DNA of 5,283 bases from Legionellales bacterium UBA5158. Lineage in GTDB: Bacteria; Pseudomonadota; Gammaproteobacteria; DSM-16500. The first letter of the stretch is position 1. Every line of letters starts with the position of its first letter. The stretch spans positions 1 to 5,283 of the forward strand of contig DHXK01000060.1 in the NCBI GenBank assembly GCA_002413665.1, given 5' to 3'. The notes below the pieces were generated by a model that was not told where the DNA came from, searched no databases, and saw only the letters and a program-made list of their open reading frames with translations. Below are positions 1 through 5,283 of this stretch, piece after piece. The translations under genes were made by a program, and so were the position numbers.

Positions 1-66
1 AAAGTCACTCAGAATGATAATATTGTAGTATTTGATTTTAAATACCTATCTTAACAACTTCATCTT

Positions 67-71
67 AGGAG
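67..71 (+). promoter_or_regulatory. Ribosome binding site deciding the TTG start at 80
   Basis: AGGAG is followed by an 8-base spacer and then TTG at 80-82. No comparable site precedes the other in-frame TTG at 32, so translation most likely begins at 80. Confidence 0.7.
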
Positions 72-79
72 CAAAGAAT

Positions 80-655
80 TTGAGTAACGCAAGTATTAAG
101 GAGCAATTACAAGCTTTGTCGTTGGGATCGACACCTGTCTCAGATGAAAAAGAAAAAAAAATAACAGAAAAAAGAAGCTCATATTCTAAAAGCCCATCTA
201 CACCCCATAAACCACTTACACCGCTTGTTTCAAAAGCTAAAGTGAATATTCCTCCTACCAAACAAAAACCCACCAAACAAAAGCCTGCATGGCTTGAGTA
301 TGCTCAATATGGTGTGGAATTGTTAAAAGCACATTTTCCTTTGTGTTTCAAAAATATTAAAGAAGTACAACCTTTGAAGATTGGTATTAAGCAAGATTTG
401 GTGAAATTATTAAGTACCAAAGAAGAAATTGTTACAACAGATAAAGCCTGCATGGTCAGCAGTATCGCGTACTATGTCAACTCACCCGTTTATCATAAGG
501 CAATGACTGAAGGGGCGAATCGCATTGATTTAGAGGGAAATCCCGCTGGAGTTGTAACAGCAGAAGAAGCTAACTATTCAATTGAATCTCGTAAAGCAAA
601 ACTTCAAAAAACAAAATCTCCTCCTGCTGTGGAATCGGATGCCATTAAAAAATAA
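80..655 (+). CDS. FinO/ProQ-domain RNA-binding protein (RNA chaperone)
   Basis: Predicted cytoplasmic RNA chaperone that binds structured RNAs and sRNA-mRNA pairs. The 191-residue protein has a short N-terminal segment (IKEQLQALSLG, about 6-16). A charged, proline- and lysine-rich, probably disordered linker (about 20-68) follows, with the FinO/ProQ fold at about 72-165. Seen in the domain: FPLCF (86-90), PLKIGIKQDL (98-107), Y138, and GANRIDLEGNPAG (145-157). These match the E. coli ProQ segments PLKIGIFQDL and GATRVDLDGNPCG. Y138 and R148 keep the 10-residue spacing of ProQ Tyr70 and Arg80, known RNA-contact residues. There is no C-terminal Tudor-like domain as in E. coli ProQ; the tail is short and basic. 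Start: TTG at 80, chosen because AGGAG lies 8 bases upstream; a TTG at 32 is in frame but has no ribosome site, and a stop at 26-28 closes the frame. Legionella RocC, which controls competence, belongs to the same family, but orthology is not shown. The domain call is firm; the RNA targets are unknown. Confidence 0.92.
   Translation: MSNASIKEQLQALSLGSTPVSDEKEKKITEKRSSYSKSPSTPHKPLTPLVSKAKVNIPPTKQKPTKQKPAWLEYAQYGVELLKAHFPLCFKNIKEVQPLKIGIKQDLVKLLSTKEEIVTTDKACMVSSIAYYVNSPVYHKAMTEGANRIDLEGNPAGVVTAEEANYSIESRKAKLQKTKSPPAVESDAIKK
257..286 (+). repeat. 15-bp tandem duplication in the FinO/ProQ linker
   Basis: Two adjacent 15-base units (257-271 and 272-286) share the core ACCAAACAAAA and differ only near their 3' ends. 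They keep the frame and encode Thr-Lys-Gln-Lys-Pro twice (residues 60-64 and 65-69), directly before the folded RNA-binding domain. The duplication adds basic residues to the flexible linker. It is visible directly; any functional effect is inference. Confidence 0.85.
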
Positions 656-708
656 ATCTAAAATGACTAATCAGCCTTATTATTCTTTCAAGAACAATAA
701 CTAATTTA

Positions 709-738
709 TTGTTGCAGTCTTATTCAACACTGTATAGT
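709..738 (+). promoter_or_regulatory. Candidate sigma-70 promoter of the permease gene
   Basis: A -10-like TATAGT (733-738, five of six consensus bases) lies 18 bases after a weak -35-like TTGTTG (709-714). This would place the transcription start near 745, with a leader of about 30 bases before the ATG at 777. The -10 match is good and the -35 poor. The surrounding DNA is AT-rich, so chance matches are common. Confidence 0.35.
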
Positions 739-762
739 CGGCAACGAATAATTTTCATAATG

Positions 763-768
763 TAAGGA
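763..768 (+). promoter_or_regulatory. Ribosome binding site deciding the permease start at 777
   Basis: TAAGGA sits 8 bases upstream of the ATG at 777. The earlier in-frame ATG at 768 overlaps this site and has no properly spaced ribosome site of its own, so 777 is preferred. Confidence 0.7.
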
Positions 769-776
769 TGGGTTGG

Positions 777-2348
777 ATGAAGTTGGATCGTCGTTTTACA
801 CCGATTAGTTTATTAATGCTAAGTATCAATGGAATGATTGGATCTGCTTGGTTATTTGCACCTTTGTATGCTGCTAAAATTGCTGGATCTGCCGCCATCA
901 TTGCATGGTTAATCGGCGGTTTTGCAACTGCCCTTATTGCTCTTACCTTTGCTGAATTATCAGTTTTATTACCTGTTGCAGGTGGAACTGCTCAAATACC
1001 TCAACTTAGCCACGGTACCTTAACGAGTTTTACATTAAGTTGGGTGGCATGGTTATCCGCTTTAACGATGGCTCCAATTGAAGTCCAAGCTGTTTTGCAA
1101 TATGCGTCAACTTATTTCCCTACACTGACTTACTTAGCAGAAGGGGTTCCCCTCTTAACCCATATTGGTTTATGTTGGGCTACAGTATTAATGCTTTCAT
1201 TATGTATTATCAATATAGCTAGCTTTAAAGGATTGGTACGTTTTAATTTCGTGTTATTTATATTTAAAGTAGTGGTTATCATTTTAACAATAGTCATGCT
1301 GATAAACGTAAATTTTCATCCTGAGAATTTCCTAGGCTTGGCAGAATCAACTTTCTCTTCAAATGGCTGGAAATCAATTTTAGCTGCTGTGGCATCAGGC
1401 GGTATAGCTTTTGCTTTTACTGGATTTAAGCATGGAGTGGAATTAGCGGGTGAAGCAAAAAAATTCGCGATAGCTATTCCTGTAGCTATAGTAGGATCGG
1501 TGCTGTGTTGTATGGTTTTATATATAGGATTGCAAGTTGCGTTTATAGGCGCTCTACAACCTTCTTCAATACAACATGGTTGGCAACATTTAGCTTTTGT
1601 GGGTGATGTCGGGCCTTTCGCAGGCATAGCAGCTGGTTTAGGACTAGTATGGTTATTAAAATTATTGTACGTAGATGCTGCAATTTCACCTTTAGGTGCA
1701 GGATTAATTTATGTAACTTCCACTGCAAGAATTTTATTTGCAATGAGCCAGATTGGCTATGTACCAGAAGCTTTATCAAGATTAAATAAACAAAGCTTTC
1801 CAGTATGGGCAATTATGACAAATTTCGCAGTGGGTATGTTTTTATTCTTACCCTTACCAGGTTGGCAGGCGATGGTGAGTTTCTTAGTATCTGCAATGGT
1901 TATTTCATATGCGATAGGCCCCATTGCTTTGTTATGCTTGCGCCTGCAATTGCCTAATGAAAAGCGACATTTTCGGTTACCTTTTGCTAACGTACTTTGC
2001 TTGCTAGCTTTTTATTTTTGTAATTTATTAAGTTATTGGACTGGCTGGCAAACAGTTTATAAATTAGCAATCGCATTGGGTATAGGTTTTATATTTTTTA
2101 TAGCAGCTTATATTCGTGGTAAGTTAAAAGCTAATGCGTTAGGTTTTAAAGCTGCCGGATGGATTATTCCATATTTATTAGGATTAACATTAATTTCATA
2201 CTTGGGAGCGTTTGGTGGAAAAAATGTTATTACATTTGGATGGGATTTTATAGTGATTGCCATTTTCAGCTTAATTATACTTTATCTTGCAGTGCTAAAT
2301 CGTTCTAAAAATATTGAAAAAGAATTTGTTGCTGTCCTTAACCTATAA
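777..2348 (+). CDS. APC-superfamily amino acid permease (YveA/aspartate:H+ symporter-like)
   Basis: Inner-membrane secondary transporter predicted to import an amino acid with protons. The 523-residue protein is almost entirely hydrophobic, with about 12-14 membrane segments. By eye these lie near 10-30, 37-58, 83-105, 126-148, 155-178, 200-218, 232-258, 284-322, 343-360, 365-388, 402-420, 427-445, 462-478 and 488-507. The first helix carries the glycine-containing break NGMIGSAWLFAP (18-29), the usual APC substrate site. Helix six has the matching FAFTGFKHGVELAGEAKK region (212-229), and the HFRLP motif (398-402) precedes the last helices. Length and the GSAWLFAP signature resemble Bacillus YveA, an aspartate:proton symporter, but the substrate cannot be read from sequence; other amino acids are possible. 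The start at 777 is set by TAAGGA 8 bases upstream. The gene stands alone: 121 bases separate it from the FinO/ProQ gene, and it converges on the transpeptidase gene with a shared terminator. The reading frame is intact. Confidence 0.93.
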   Translation: MKLDRRFTPISLLMLSINGMIGSAWLFAPLYAAKIAGSAAIIAWLIGGFATALIALTFAELSVLLPVAGGTAQIPQLSHGTLTSFTLSWVAWLSALTMAPIEVQAVLQYASTYFPTLTYLAEGVPLLTHIGLCWATVLMLSLCIINIASFKGLVRFNFVLFIFKVVVIILTIVMLINVNFHPENFLGLAESTFSSNGWKSILAAVASGGIAFAFTGFKHGVELAGEAKKFAIAIPVAIVGSVLCCMVLYIGLQVAFIGALQPSSIQHGWQHLAFVGDVGPFAGIAAGLGLVWLLKLLYVDAAISPLGAGLIYVTSTARILFAMSQIGYVPEALSRLNKQSFPVWAIMTNFAVGMFLFLPLPGWQAMVSFLVSAMVISYAIGPIALLCLRLQLPNEKRHFRLPFANVLCLLAFYFCNLLSYWTGWQTVYKLAIALGIGFIFFIAAYIRGKLKANALGFKAAGWIIPYLLGLTLISYLGAFGGKNVITFGWDFIVIAIFSLIILYLAVLNRSKNIEKEFVAVLNL

Positions 2349-2351
2349 TTA

Positions 2352-2391
2352 AAAAATCTCCGCTGCAAAAATCCAAGCAGCGAAGATTTTT
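2352..2391. terminator. Bidirectional rho-independent terminator between convergent genes
   Basis: The arms 2352-2366 and 2377-2391 pair at 14 of 15 positions around a 10-base loop (2367-2376), with a single C-A mismatch (2360/2383). The GC-rich core CGCTGC/GCAGCG lies next to the loop. The outer A-run (2351-2356) and T-run (2387-2391) give a U-tract on whichever strand is transcribed. It begins 3 bases after the permease stop and ends 8 bases from the transpeptidase stop, so it fits termination of both genes. Confidence 0.88.
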
Positions 2392-2399
2392 AGATAAAT

Positions 2400-3095
2400 T
2401 TAAGGATCTTTGCTAACAATGACAGGGACTTCTTCATCACCCACAAACTCTTCATTTAGCCATTTTGCATCACTAACCACTAACCTGATACACCCATGAC
2501 TTGCATTGTAACCAGGAACATCATATGAGCCATGCATTGCGAAGCCACCTTTGAAAAACATGCAATAAGGCATGGGTGCACCGCCGCGTCCAACTGGAAA
2601 TTTATGAGAAATACAGCTTGCTCCTTGCTTACGATAAATTGCGAATTTGCCTAAAGGTGTCGTACATCTAGAATGTATATCTGGGCAATACCCCTTGGAA
2701 CCCGATACTGGACCCCAGCGGAGTAAATTACCTTGAGAATCATAAGCACCCCATGCAAGAGTGGTTAAAGAAACATAAATAATTTTTTCACCCGGAGGAC
2801 TAATTTGAAGAGCAAAAGGAGAAATATTCATAAGATTCAAATTGCTAAGATCTTTAGGAACAGCAATTGTCATACCTTTTCTCAGAGAATTACTTGTACG
2901 ATTTAAATGTTTTACGTAGTCTTGAGTATCCGCGTTTGAAAAAAGTTTTTCCCAAGAGTCACCACGTTTTACGACATAACAAGTAAGATCTACCGATGTT
3001 TTACAAATACGAGCGCCATATGTCCCAGACGCATACGAGCTACAAGAAAGGCTGAGAAAAAAAATAAAGAGTAGGGAATATAGCATTTTGCTCAT
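2400..3095 (-). CDS. Secreted LysM - YkuD L,D-transpeptidase
   Basis: Periplasmic enzyme of the YkuD (ErfK/YbiS) family; members form 3-3 peptidoglycan cross-links or attach proteins to the wall through a cysteine acyl-enzyme. The 231-residue protein starts with a signal peptide (hydrophobic stretch 5-17, likely cleavage after the SSYA at 19-22). A LysM-like segment follows (about 39-81, CYVVKRGDSWEKLF through GMTIAVP), probably for glycan binding. The catalytic domain spans about 101-228. Its active site is complete: H188-G189 followed by SHGCIRL (199-205) with nucleophile C202 and R204. The mature protein has seven cysteines (31, 39, 137, 144, 161, 178, 202), so three disulfides plus the catalytic cysteine are possible. 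Start: ATG at 3095, with GGAG 6 bases upstream; ATG 3107 and TTG 3110 are in frame but lack a ribosome site. Whether it cross-links or anchors a lipoprotein cannot be decided. A lipoprotein is unlikely because the LSC at 16-18 is not a good lipobox. Confidence 0.93.
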   Translation of the reverse strand: MSKMLYSLLFIFFLSLSCSSYASGTYGARICKTSVDLTCYVVKRGDSWEKLFSNADTQDYVKHLNRTSNSLRKGMTIAVPKDLSNLNLMNISPFALQISPPGEKIIYVSLTTLAWGAYDSQGNLLRWGPVSGSKGYCPDIHSRCTTPLGKFAIYRKQGASCISHKFPVGRGGAPMPYCMFFKGGFAMHGSYDVPGYNASHGCIRLVVSDAKWLNEEFVGDEEVPVIVSKDP

Positions 3096-3101
3096 AGTAG
3101 A

Positions 3102-3105
3102 CTCC
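3102..3105 (-). promoter_or_regulatory. Ribosome binding site deciding the transpeptidase start at 3095
   Basis: On the minus strand GGAG is followed by a 6-base spacer and the ATG at 3095-3093. It overlaps the in-frame ATG at 3107-3105, which therefore is unlikely to be the start. Confidence 0.7.
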
Positions 3106-3157
3106 ATCAAAGTGAGTGGGAGTGCTATCCATGCGTTTAACGATTAATTTCCCTATT

Positions 3158-3185
3158 TGTATAATTTAGTATAAAACACAAACAA
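3158..3185 (-). promoter_or_regulatory. Candidate promoter of the L,D-transpeptidase gene
   Basis: On the minus strand TTGTTT (3185-3180) and TATACA (3163-3158) are separated by 16 bases, giving a predicted start near 3150 and a leader of about 55 bases. Each hexamer matches only three to four consensus bases, in very AT-rich DNA, so this is a weak assignment. Confidence 0.3.
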
Positions 3186-3199
3186 AAAAGCGCACCTGA

Positions 3200-3222
3200 T
3201 ATTGTAAAAATAATATACAATA
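3200..3222. repeat. Perfect inverted repeat in the divergent intergenic region (possible operator)
   Basis: TATTGTA (3200-3206) and TACAATA (3216-3222) are exact reverse complements separated by 9 bases. The 23-base dyad is the size of a site for a dimeric helix-turn-helix regulator. It lies about 40 bases upstream of the -10 candidate of the hydratase operon and just behind the transpeptidase promoter candidate. The repeat is certain; a regulatory role is inference. Confidence 0.45.
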
Positions 3223-3231
3223 AAATGCTTG

Positions 3232-3244
3232 TAAATTAAATTTA
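3232..3244. repeat. 13-bp palindrome overlapping the -35 area of the hydratase operon
   Basis: TAAATT-A-AATTTA is a perfect palindrome about a central A. It ends 17 bases before the -10-like TATAAA (3262-3267), so a protein bound here would cover the -35 region. It consists only of A and T, so chance occurrence is quite possible. Confidence 0.35.
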
Positions 3245-3267
3245 TCACGAGATCAATATGTTATAAA
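3241..3267 (+). promoter_or_regulatory. Candidate promoter of the enoyl-CoA hydratase / HIBYL-CoA hydrolase operon
   Basis: TATAAA (3262-3267) matches five of six -10 bases. The best -35-like hexamer is poor (TTTATC at 3241-3246, 15-base spacing), which would be consistent with a promoter needing an activator. The predicted start near 3274 leaves a leader of about 58 bases to the ATG at 3332. Confidence 0.35.
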
Positions 3268-3320
3268 ATTACTTTTAACAAAAAACTAAACGTAAGTGGA
3301 CAACCCTGTTCAGCCAAATA

Positions 3321-3326
3321 GAGGAG
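3321..3326 (+). promoter_or_regulatory. Strong ribosome binding site deciding the hydratase start at 3332
   Basis: GAGGAG lies 5 bases before the ATG at 3332. The in-frame GTG at 3296 would add 12 residues unlike the family and has no ribosome site. Confidence 0.85.
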
Positions 3327-3331
3327 ATAAA

Positions 3332-4120
3332 ATGTACACATCAGAGAGATTTGTAAAAAAATCATACATCGAGTCTAGTATTTTACATATAACTTTAAAT
3401 CGTCCTCAATCATTAAATGCATTAAATGCAGAATTAATGGACGAGCTATTAGCACTTTTAATAGAAGCAAAAAAAAACCCACAAATAAAAGCTCTCTTAT
3501 TAACAGGTGAGGGCAAAGCCTTCTGCGCAGGAGCGGATATCACTCAGCTCGCTGCTTTGAAAAGTCAAACAGGATTAGAATTTGCAAGATTAGGACAAAT
3601 GATTTTTCGCACCTTAGAGCAATTAGGCAAACCTTCGCTAGCTGCTATACAAGGATTTGCATTAGGGGGAGGGTGTGAGTTAGCGATGGCTGCGACTATG
3701 CGAATTGCTACTCAAACAGCTGGTTTTGGACAACCTGAAGTGAAGTTAGGTGTGATCCCAGGTTTTGGTGGTACGCAACGTTTAGCAAGATTGATAGGAA
3801 AAGGTAGAGCACTTGATCTGTGCTTAACGGGTCGAATAATAAAAGCGCCAGAAGCATTGCAGTGGGGATTAATTAATGAAATGACAGACCCTGAAGAATT
3901 AAACAATCGTGCTATAGAAATATTAACTAATTTGTTAACACTGGCGCCTCTTGCAATGCAAAGCATTATGACAGTCATAGATCAAGGCTATGATTTATCA
4001 TTAACAGACGCATGTGAATTAGAAGCAGCACATTTTGGTTTATGCTGTTCTACCCAAGATAAGACAGAAGGTGTTGAAGCTTTCCTCGGAAAACGTAACC
4101 CAGTATTCAATGGGGAATAA
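3332..4120 (+). CDS. Enoyl-CoA hydratase (crotonase family)
   Basis: Cytoplasmic enzyme that adds water across the double bond of a 2-enoyl-CoA; here the likely physiological substrate is methacrylyl-CoA from valine breakdown. The 262-residue length is normal for the family. Visible landmarks: ITLNRPQSLNALN (20-32), and the first oxyanion-hole loop AFCAGADI (63-70, A66 backbone). Next come GFALGGGCELAM (108-119, with G113 and catalytic E116) and FGQPEVKLGVIPGFGGTQRL (132-151, with catalytic E136). E116 and E136 keep the 20-residue spacing of Glu144 and Glu164 in rat mitochondrial enoyl-CoA hydratase, so this is a true hydratase rather than a one-glutamate relative. The C-terminal EGVEAFLGKRNPVF (246-259) is also typical. 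The gene is first in an operon with a HIBYL-CoA hydrolase gene starting 5 bases after its stop. Start chosen at 3332 because of GAGGAG 5 bases upstream. It could also serve short-chain fatty-acid or other branched-chain oxidation; substrate choice rests on the neighbour. Confidence 0.93.
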   Translation: MYTSERFVKKSYIESSILHITLNRPQSLNALNAELMDELLALLIEAKKNPQIKALLLTGEGKAFCAGADITQLAALKSQTGLEFARLGQMIFRTLEQLGKPSLAAIQGFALGGGCELAMAATMRIATQTAGFGQPEVKLGVIPGFGGTQRLARLIGKGRALDLCLTGRIIKAPEALQWGLINEMTDPEELNNRAIEILTNLLTLAPLAMQSIMTVIDQGYDLSLTDACELEAAHFGLCCSTQDKTEGVEAFLGKRNPVFNGE

Positions 4121-4125
4121 ATAAA

Positions 4126-5190
4126 ATGAATAGAACATCAGATATTATTTTTACACAAATCCCAGGACATGATGGTGATTTAGGAATTATTACATTAAAT
4201 CGACCACAGGTTTTAAATGCACTCAATCATGGAATGTTTACTGCGTTAAACGCACAGCTCATAAAATGGGAAACTGACAATACTATAAAAGCTGTTGTTA
4301 TACGTGCAGCTGAAGGCAGAGCATTTTGTGCAGGAGGCGACATTCGTTATGCATATGAACAAGGGCGTGCGCATAATCCTGATATAGCAAATTTTTTTGG
4401 TGATGAATATAAACTAAACTTACGCATTTATCATTTTTCAAAACCCTATGTTGCTTTTTTAGATGGCATCACAATGGGAGGTGGCGTAGGTATATCTATT
4501 CATGGATCACATAGAGTGGCTACGAAACGCCTAGTATTTTCTATGCCAGAAACTTCTATAGGTTTTTTTCCTGATGTTGGTGGTACATATTTTTTACCAC
4601 GTTTAAAAAATAAAATAGGATATTATTTAGGGCTCAGTGGAGTTCGTATTTTATATAATGATTGTTTAGCATTAGGATTAGTCGATCAAGTAGTGGCAGA
4701 AGAGTCCTTATCTGAAATAATTAATTTGTTAGTCACCACTTCACTCGAAAAAAATTCGGATGCGCGCGTGAGTGAGATTATAAACAGCTTTTCTGTTACG
4801 GTAGAAGACTCAGATTTAATGAAACACGAAAGTGCAATAGAAAAATGTTTTAGTAAAAAAACAGTGGAAGACATTCTTTCTGAATTAGAACATTATCCTG
4901 ATGCGTGGTGTCAAACTGCTGCAAATATTATGAAAAGTAAATCACCTACCAGTTTAAAAATTACATTACGACAATTACAGCTAGGTGCGAAATTAAATTT
5001 TGATGAGTGTATGCAATTAGAATATAGACTAACGAATCGTTTTTTGAATAGTCATGATTTATATGAAGGGATAAGGGCAGCCATCATTGATAAAGATCAA
5101 AATCCACATTGGCAACCACAAAAATTAGAAGATGTGAAACCAGAGATCATTGATTATTATTTCTCACCTCTGGAGAAAGAGCTTGTTTAG
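4126..5190 (+). CDS. 3-hydroxyisobutyryl-CoA hydrolase (HIBYL-CoA hydrolase)
   Basis: Cytoplasmic crotonase-fold thioesterase that hydrolyses 3-hydroxyisobutyryl-CoA to free 3-hydroxyisobutyrate, the CoA-releasing step specific to valine catabolism. The 354-residue protein has the longer layout of this subfamily. It shows ITLNRPQVLNALN (22-34), the oxyanion loop AFCAGGDI (66-73), ITMGGGVGISIHG (115-127) and SMPETSIGFFPDVGG (139-153). E142 and D150 match the acidic pair of human HIBCH (PET...PDVGG) and separate it from hydratases, which carry the GGGCE glutamate; here that position is V121-G122. The C-terminal region SPTSLKITLRQL (273-284), MQLEYRLTNRF (296-306), HDLYEGIRAAIIDKDQNPHW (310-329) is strongly conserved in HIBYL-CoA hydrolases. 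The ATG at 4126 follows the hydratase stop by 5 bases; its ribosome site GGGGA (4112-4116) lies inside the end of the hydratase gene, suggesting coupled translation. It uses the product of the preceding enzyme. Related carnitine-racemase or isomerase activities are unlikely given the C-terminus. Confidence 0.94.
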   Translation: MNRTSDIIFTQIPGHDGDLGIITLNRPQVLNALNHGMFTALNAQLIKWETDNTIKAVVIRAAEGRAFCAGGDIRYAYEQGRAHNPDIANFFGDEYKLNLRIYHFSKPYVAFLDGITMGGGVGISIHGSHRVATKRLVFSMPETSIGFFPDVGGTYFLPRLKNKIGYYLGLSGVRILYNDCLALGLVDQVVAEESLSEIINLLVTTSLEKNSDARVSEIINSFSVTVEDSDLMKHESAIEKCFSKKTVEDILSELEHYPDAWCQTAANIMKSKSPTSLKITLRQLQLGAKLNFDECMQLEYRLTNRFLNSHDLYEGIRAAIIDKDQNPHWQPQKLEDVKPEIIDYYFSPLEKELV

Positions 5191-5283
5191 CAAATTAATA
5201 TAACGTTTTATTGGAAATAATTAAAATATTGTTATTTCTGTCCCTATCTGATGAGAAAAAATTTGTAAGCGTTCACCTACCTA
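5191..5283. other. Non-coding tail with a weak AT-rich hairpin
   Basis: GAAATAA (5214-5220) and TTATTTC (5232-5238) form a perfect 7-bp stem around an 11-base loop, 24 bases after the hydrolase stop. There is no GC core and no U-tract after it, so it is not a convincing terminator. The operon could end here or continue past the edge. No gene is supported in these bases on either strand. Confidence 0.4.

Noticed and set aside
46..276. Minus-strand open frame opposite the FinO/ProQ linker
   Set aside because: It mirrors a low-complexity Lys/Pro-rich coding stretch and has no independent support.
693..713. Inverted repeat AACAATAA-N5-TTATTGTT after the FinO/ProQ gene, as a terminator
   Set aside because: The 8-bp stem is perfect but has only one G-C pair and no following U-tract. 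It is also in the area of the permease promoter candidate. Too weak to call a terminator.
711..745. GTTGC (711-715) and GCAAC (741-745) flanking the permease promoter candidate
   Set aside because: Only a 5-bp match over a 25-base gap; expected by chance.
1316..1812. Two overlapping open frames on the minus strand inside the permease gene
   Set aside because: They lie entirely within a well-supported membrane-protein gene, show no recognisable domain, and are shadows of its codon pattern.
3096..3331. Possible small RNA or riboswitch in the divergent intergenic region
   Set aside because: No structured GC-containing stems and no terminator are seen; the region is explained by two divergent promoters and short dyads.
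3712..3978. Minus-strand open frame inside the enoyl-CoA hydratase gene
   Set aside because: Overlaps conserved hydratase active-site sequence and has no recognisable features of its own.
4686..4874. Minus-strand open frame inside the HIBYL-CoA hydrolase gene
   Set aside because: Short, low-complexity, and wholly within a confident gene.
5221..5280. Short minus-strand open stretch of 19 codons at the right edge, looking slightly protein-like
   Set aside because: It is closed by an in-frame TAG at 5283-5281 and has no start codon with a ribosome site; not supportable as a gene end.

Overview
This is an AT-rich, gene-dense bacterial chromosome segment with five complete protein-coding genes, no RNA genes, no mobile element and no CRISPR array. 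Base composition (roughly one third G+C by eye), A/T-ending codons and the gene families suggest a gammaproteobacterium of the Legionella/Coxiella kind. These families are a FinO/ProQ-domain protein, a YveA-like APC permease, a LysM-YkuD L,D-transpeptidase and a crotonase pair for valine breakdown. The taxonomic placement is inference; no phylogenetic marker is present.

Layout from left to right. Positions 80-655 (+) encode a small FinO/ProQ-domain RNA-binding protein with a long basic N-terminal tail and a TTG start. Positions 777-2348 (+) encode a polytopic amino-acid permease of the APC superfamily. It ends head-on against the L,D-transpeptidase gene at 2400-3095 (-), and the two share a strong hairpin at 2352-2391 that can terminate both strands. 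A divergent, very AT-rich intergenic region (3096-3331) holds promoter candidates for both sides and two perfect short inverted repeats. Positions 3332-4120 and 4126-5190 (+) encode an enoyl-CoA hydratase and a 3-hydroxyisobutyryl-CoA hydrolase, separated by 5 bases and almost certainly co-transcribed. The last 93 bases contain no gene.

The clearest functional unit is the crotonase pair. The hydratase can make 3-hydroxyisobutyryl-CoA from methacrylyl-CoA, and the hydrolase then releases free 3-hydroxyisobutyrate, consecutive steps of valine catabolism. Further genes of that pathway may lie beyond the right edge. The permease would import amino acids, but nothing in the sequence ties it to the catabolic operon. 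The L,D-transpeptidase acts on periplasmic peptidoglycan, and the FinO/ProQ protein acts on RNA in the cytoplasm.

I found no evidence of an undescribed multi-gene system. The observations most worth a second look are the inverted repeats upstream of the valine operon, the cysteine-rich transpeptidase and the tandem duplication in the FinO/ProQ linker. In four of the five genes the start supported by a Shine-Dalgarno sequence differs from the longest possible one.
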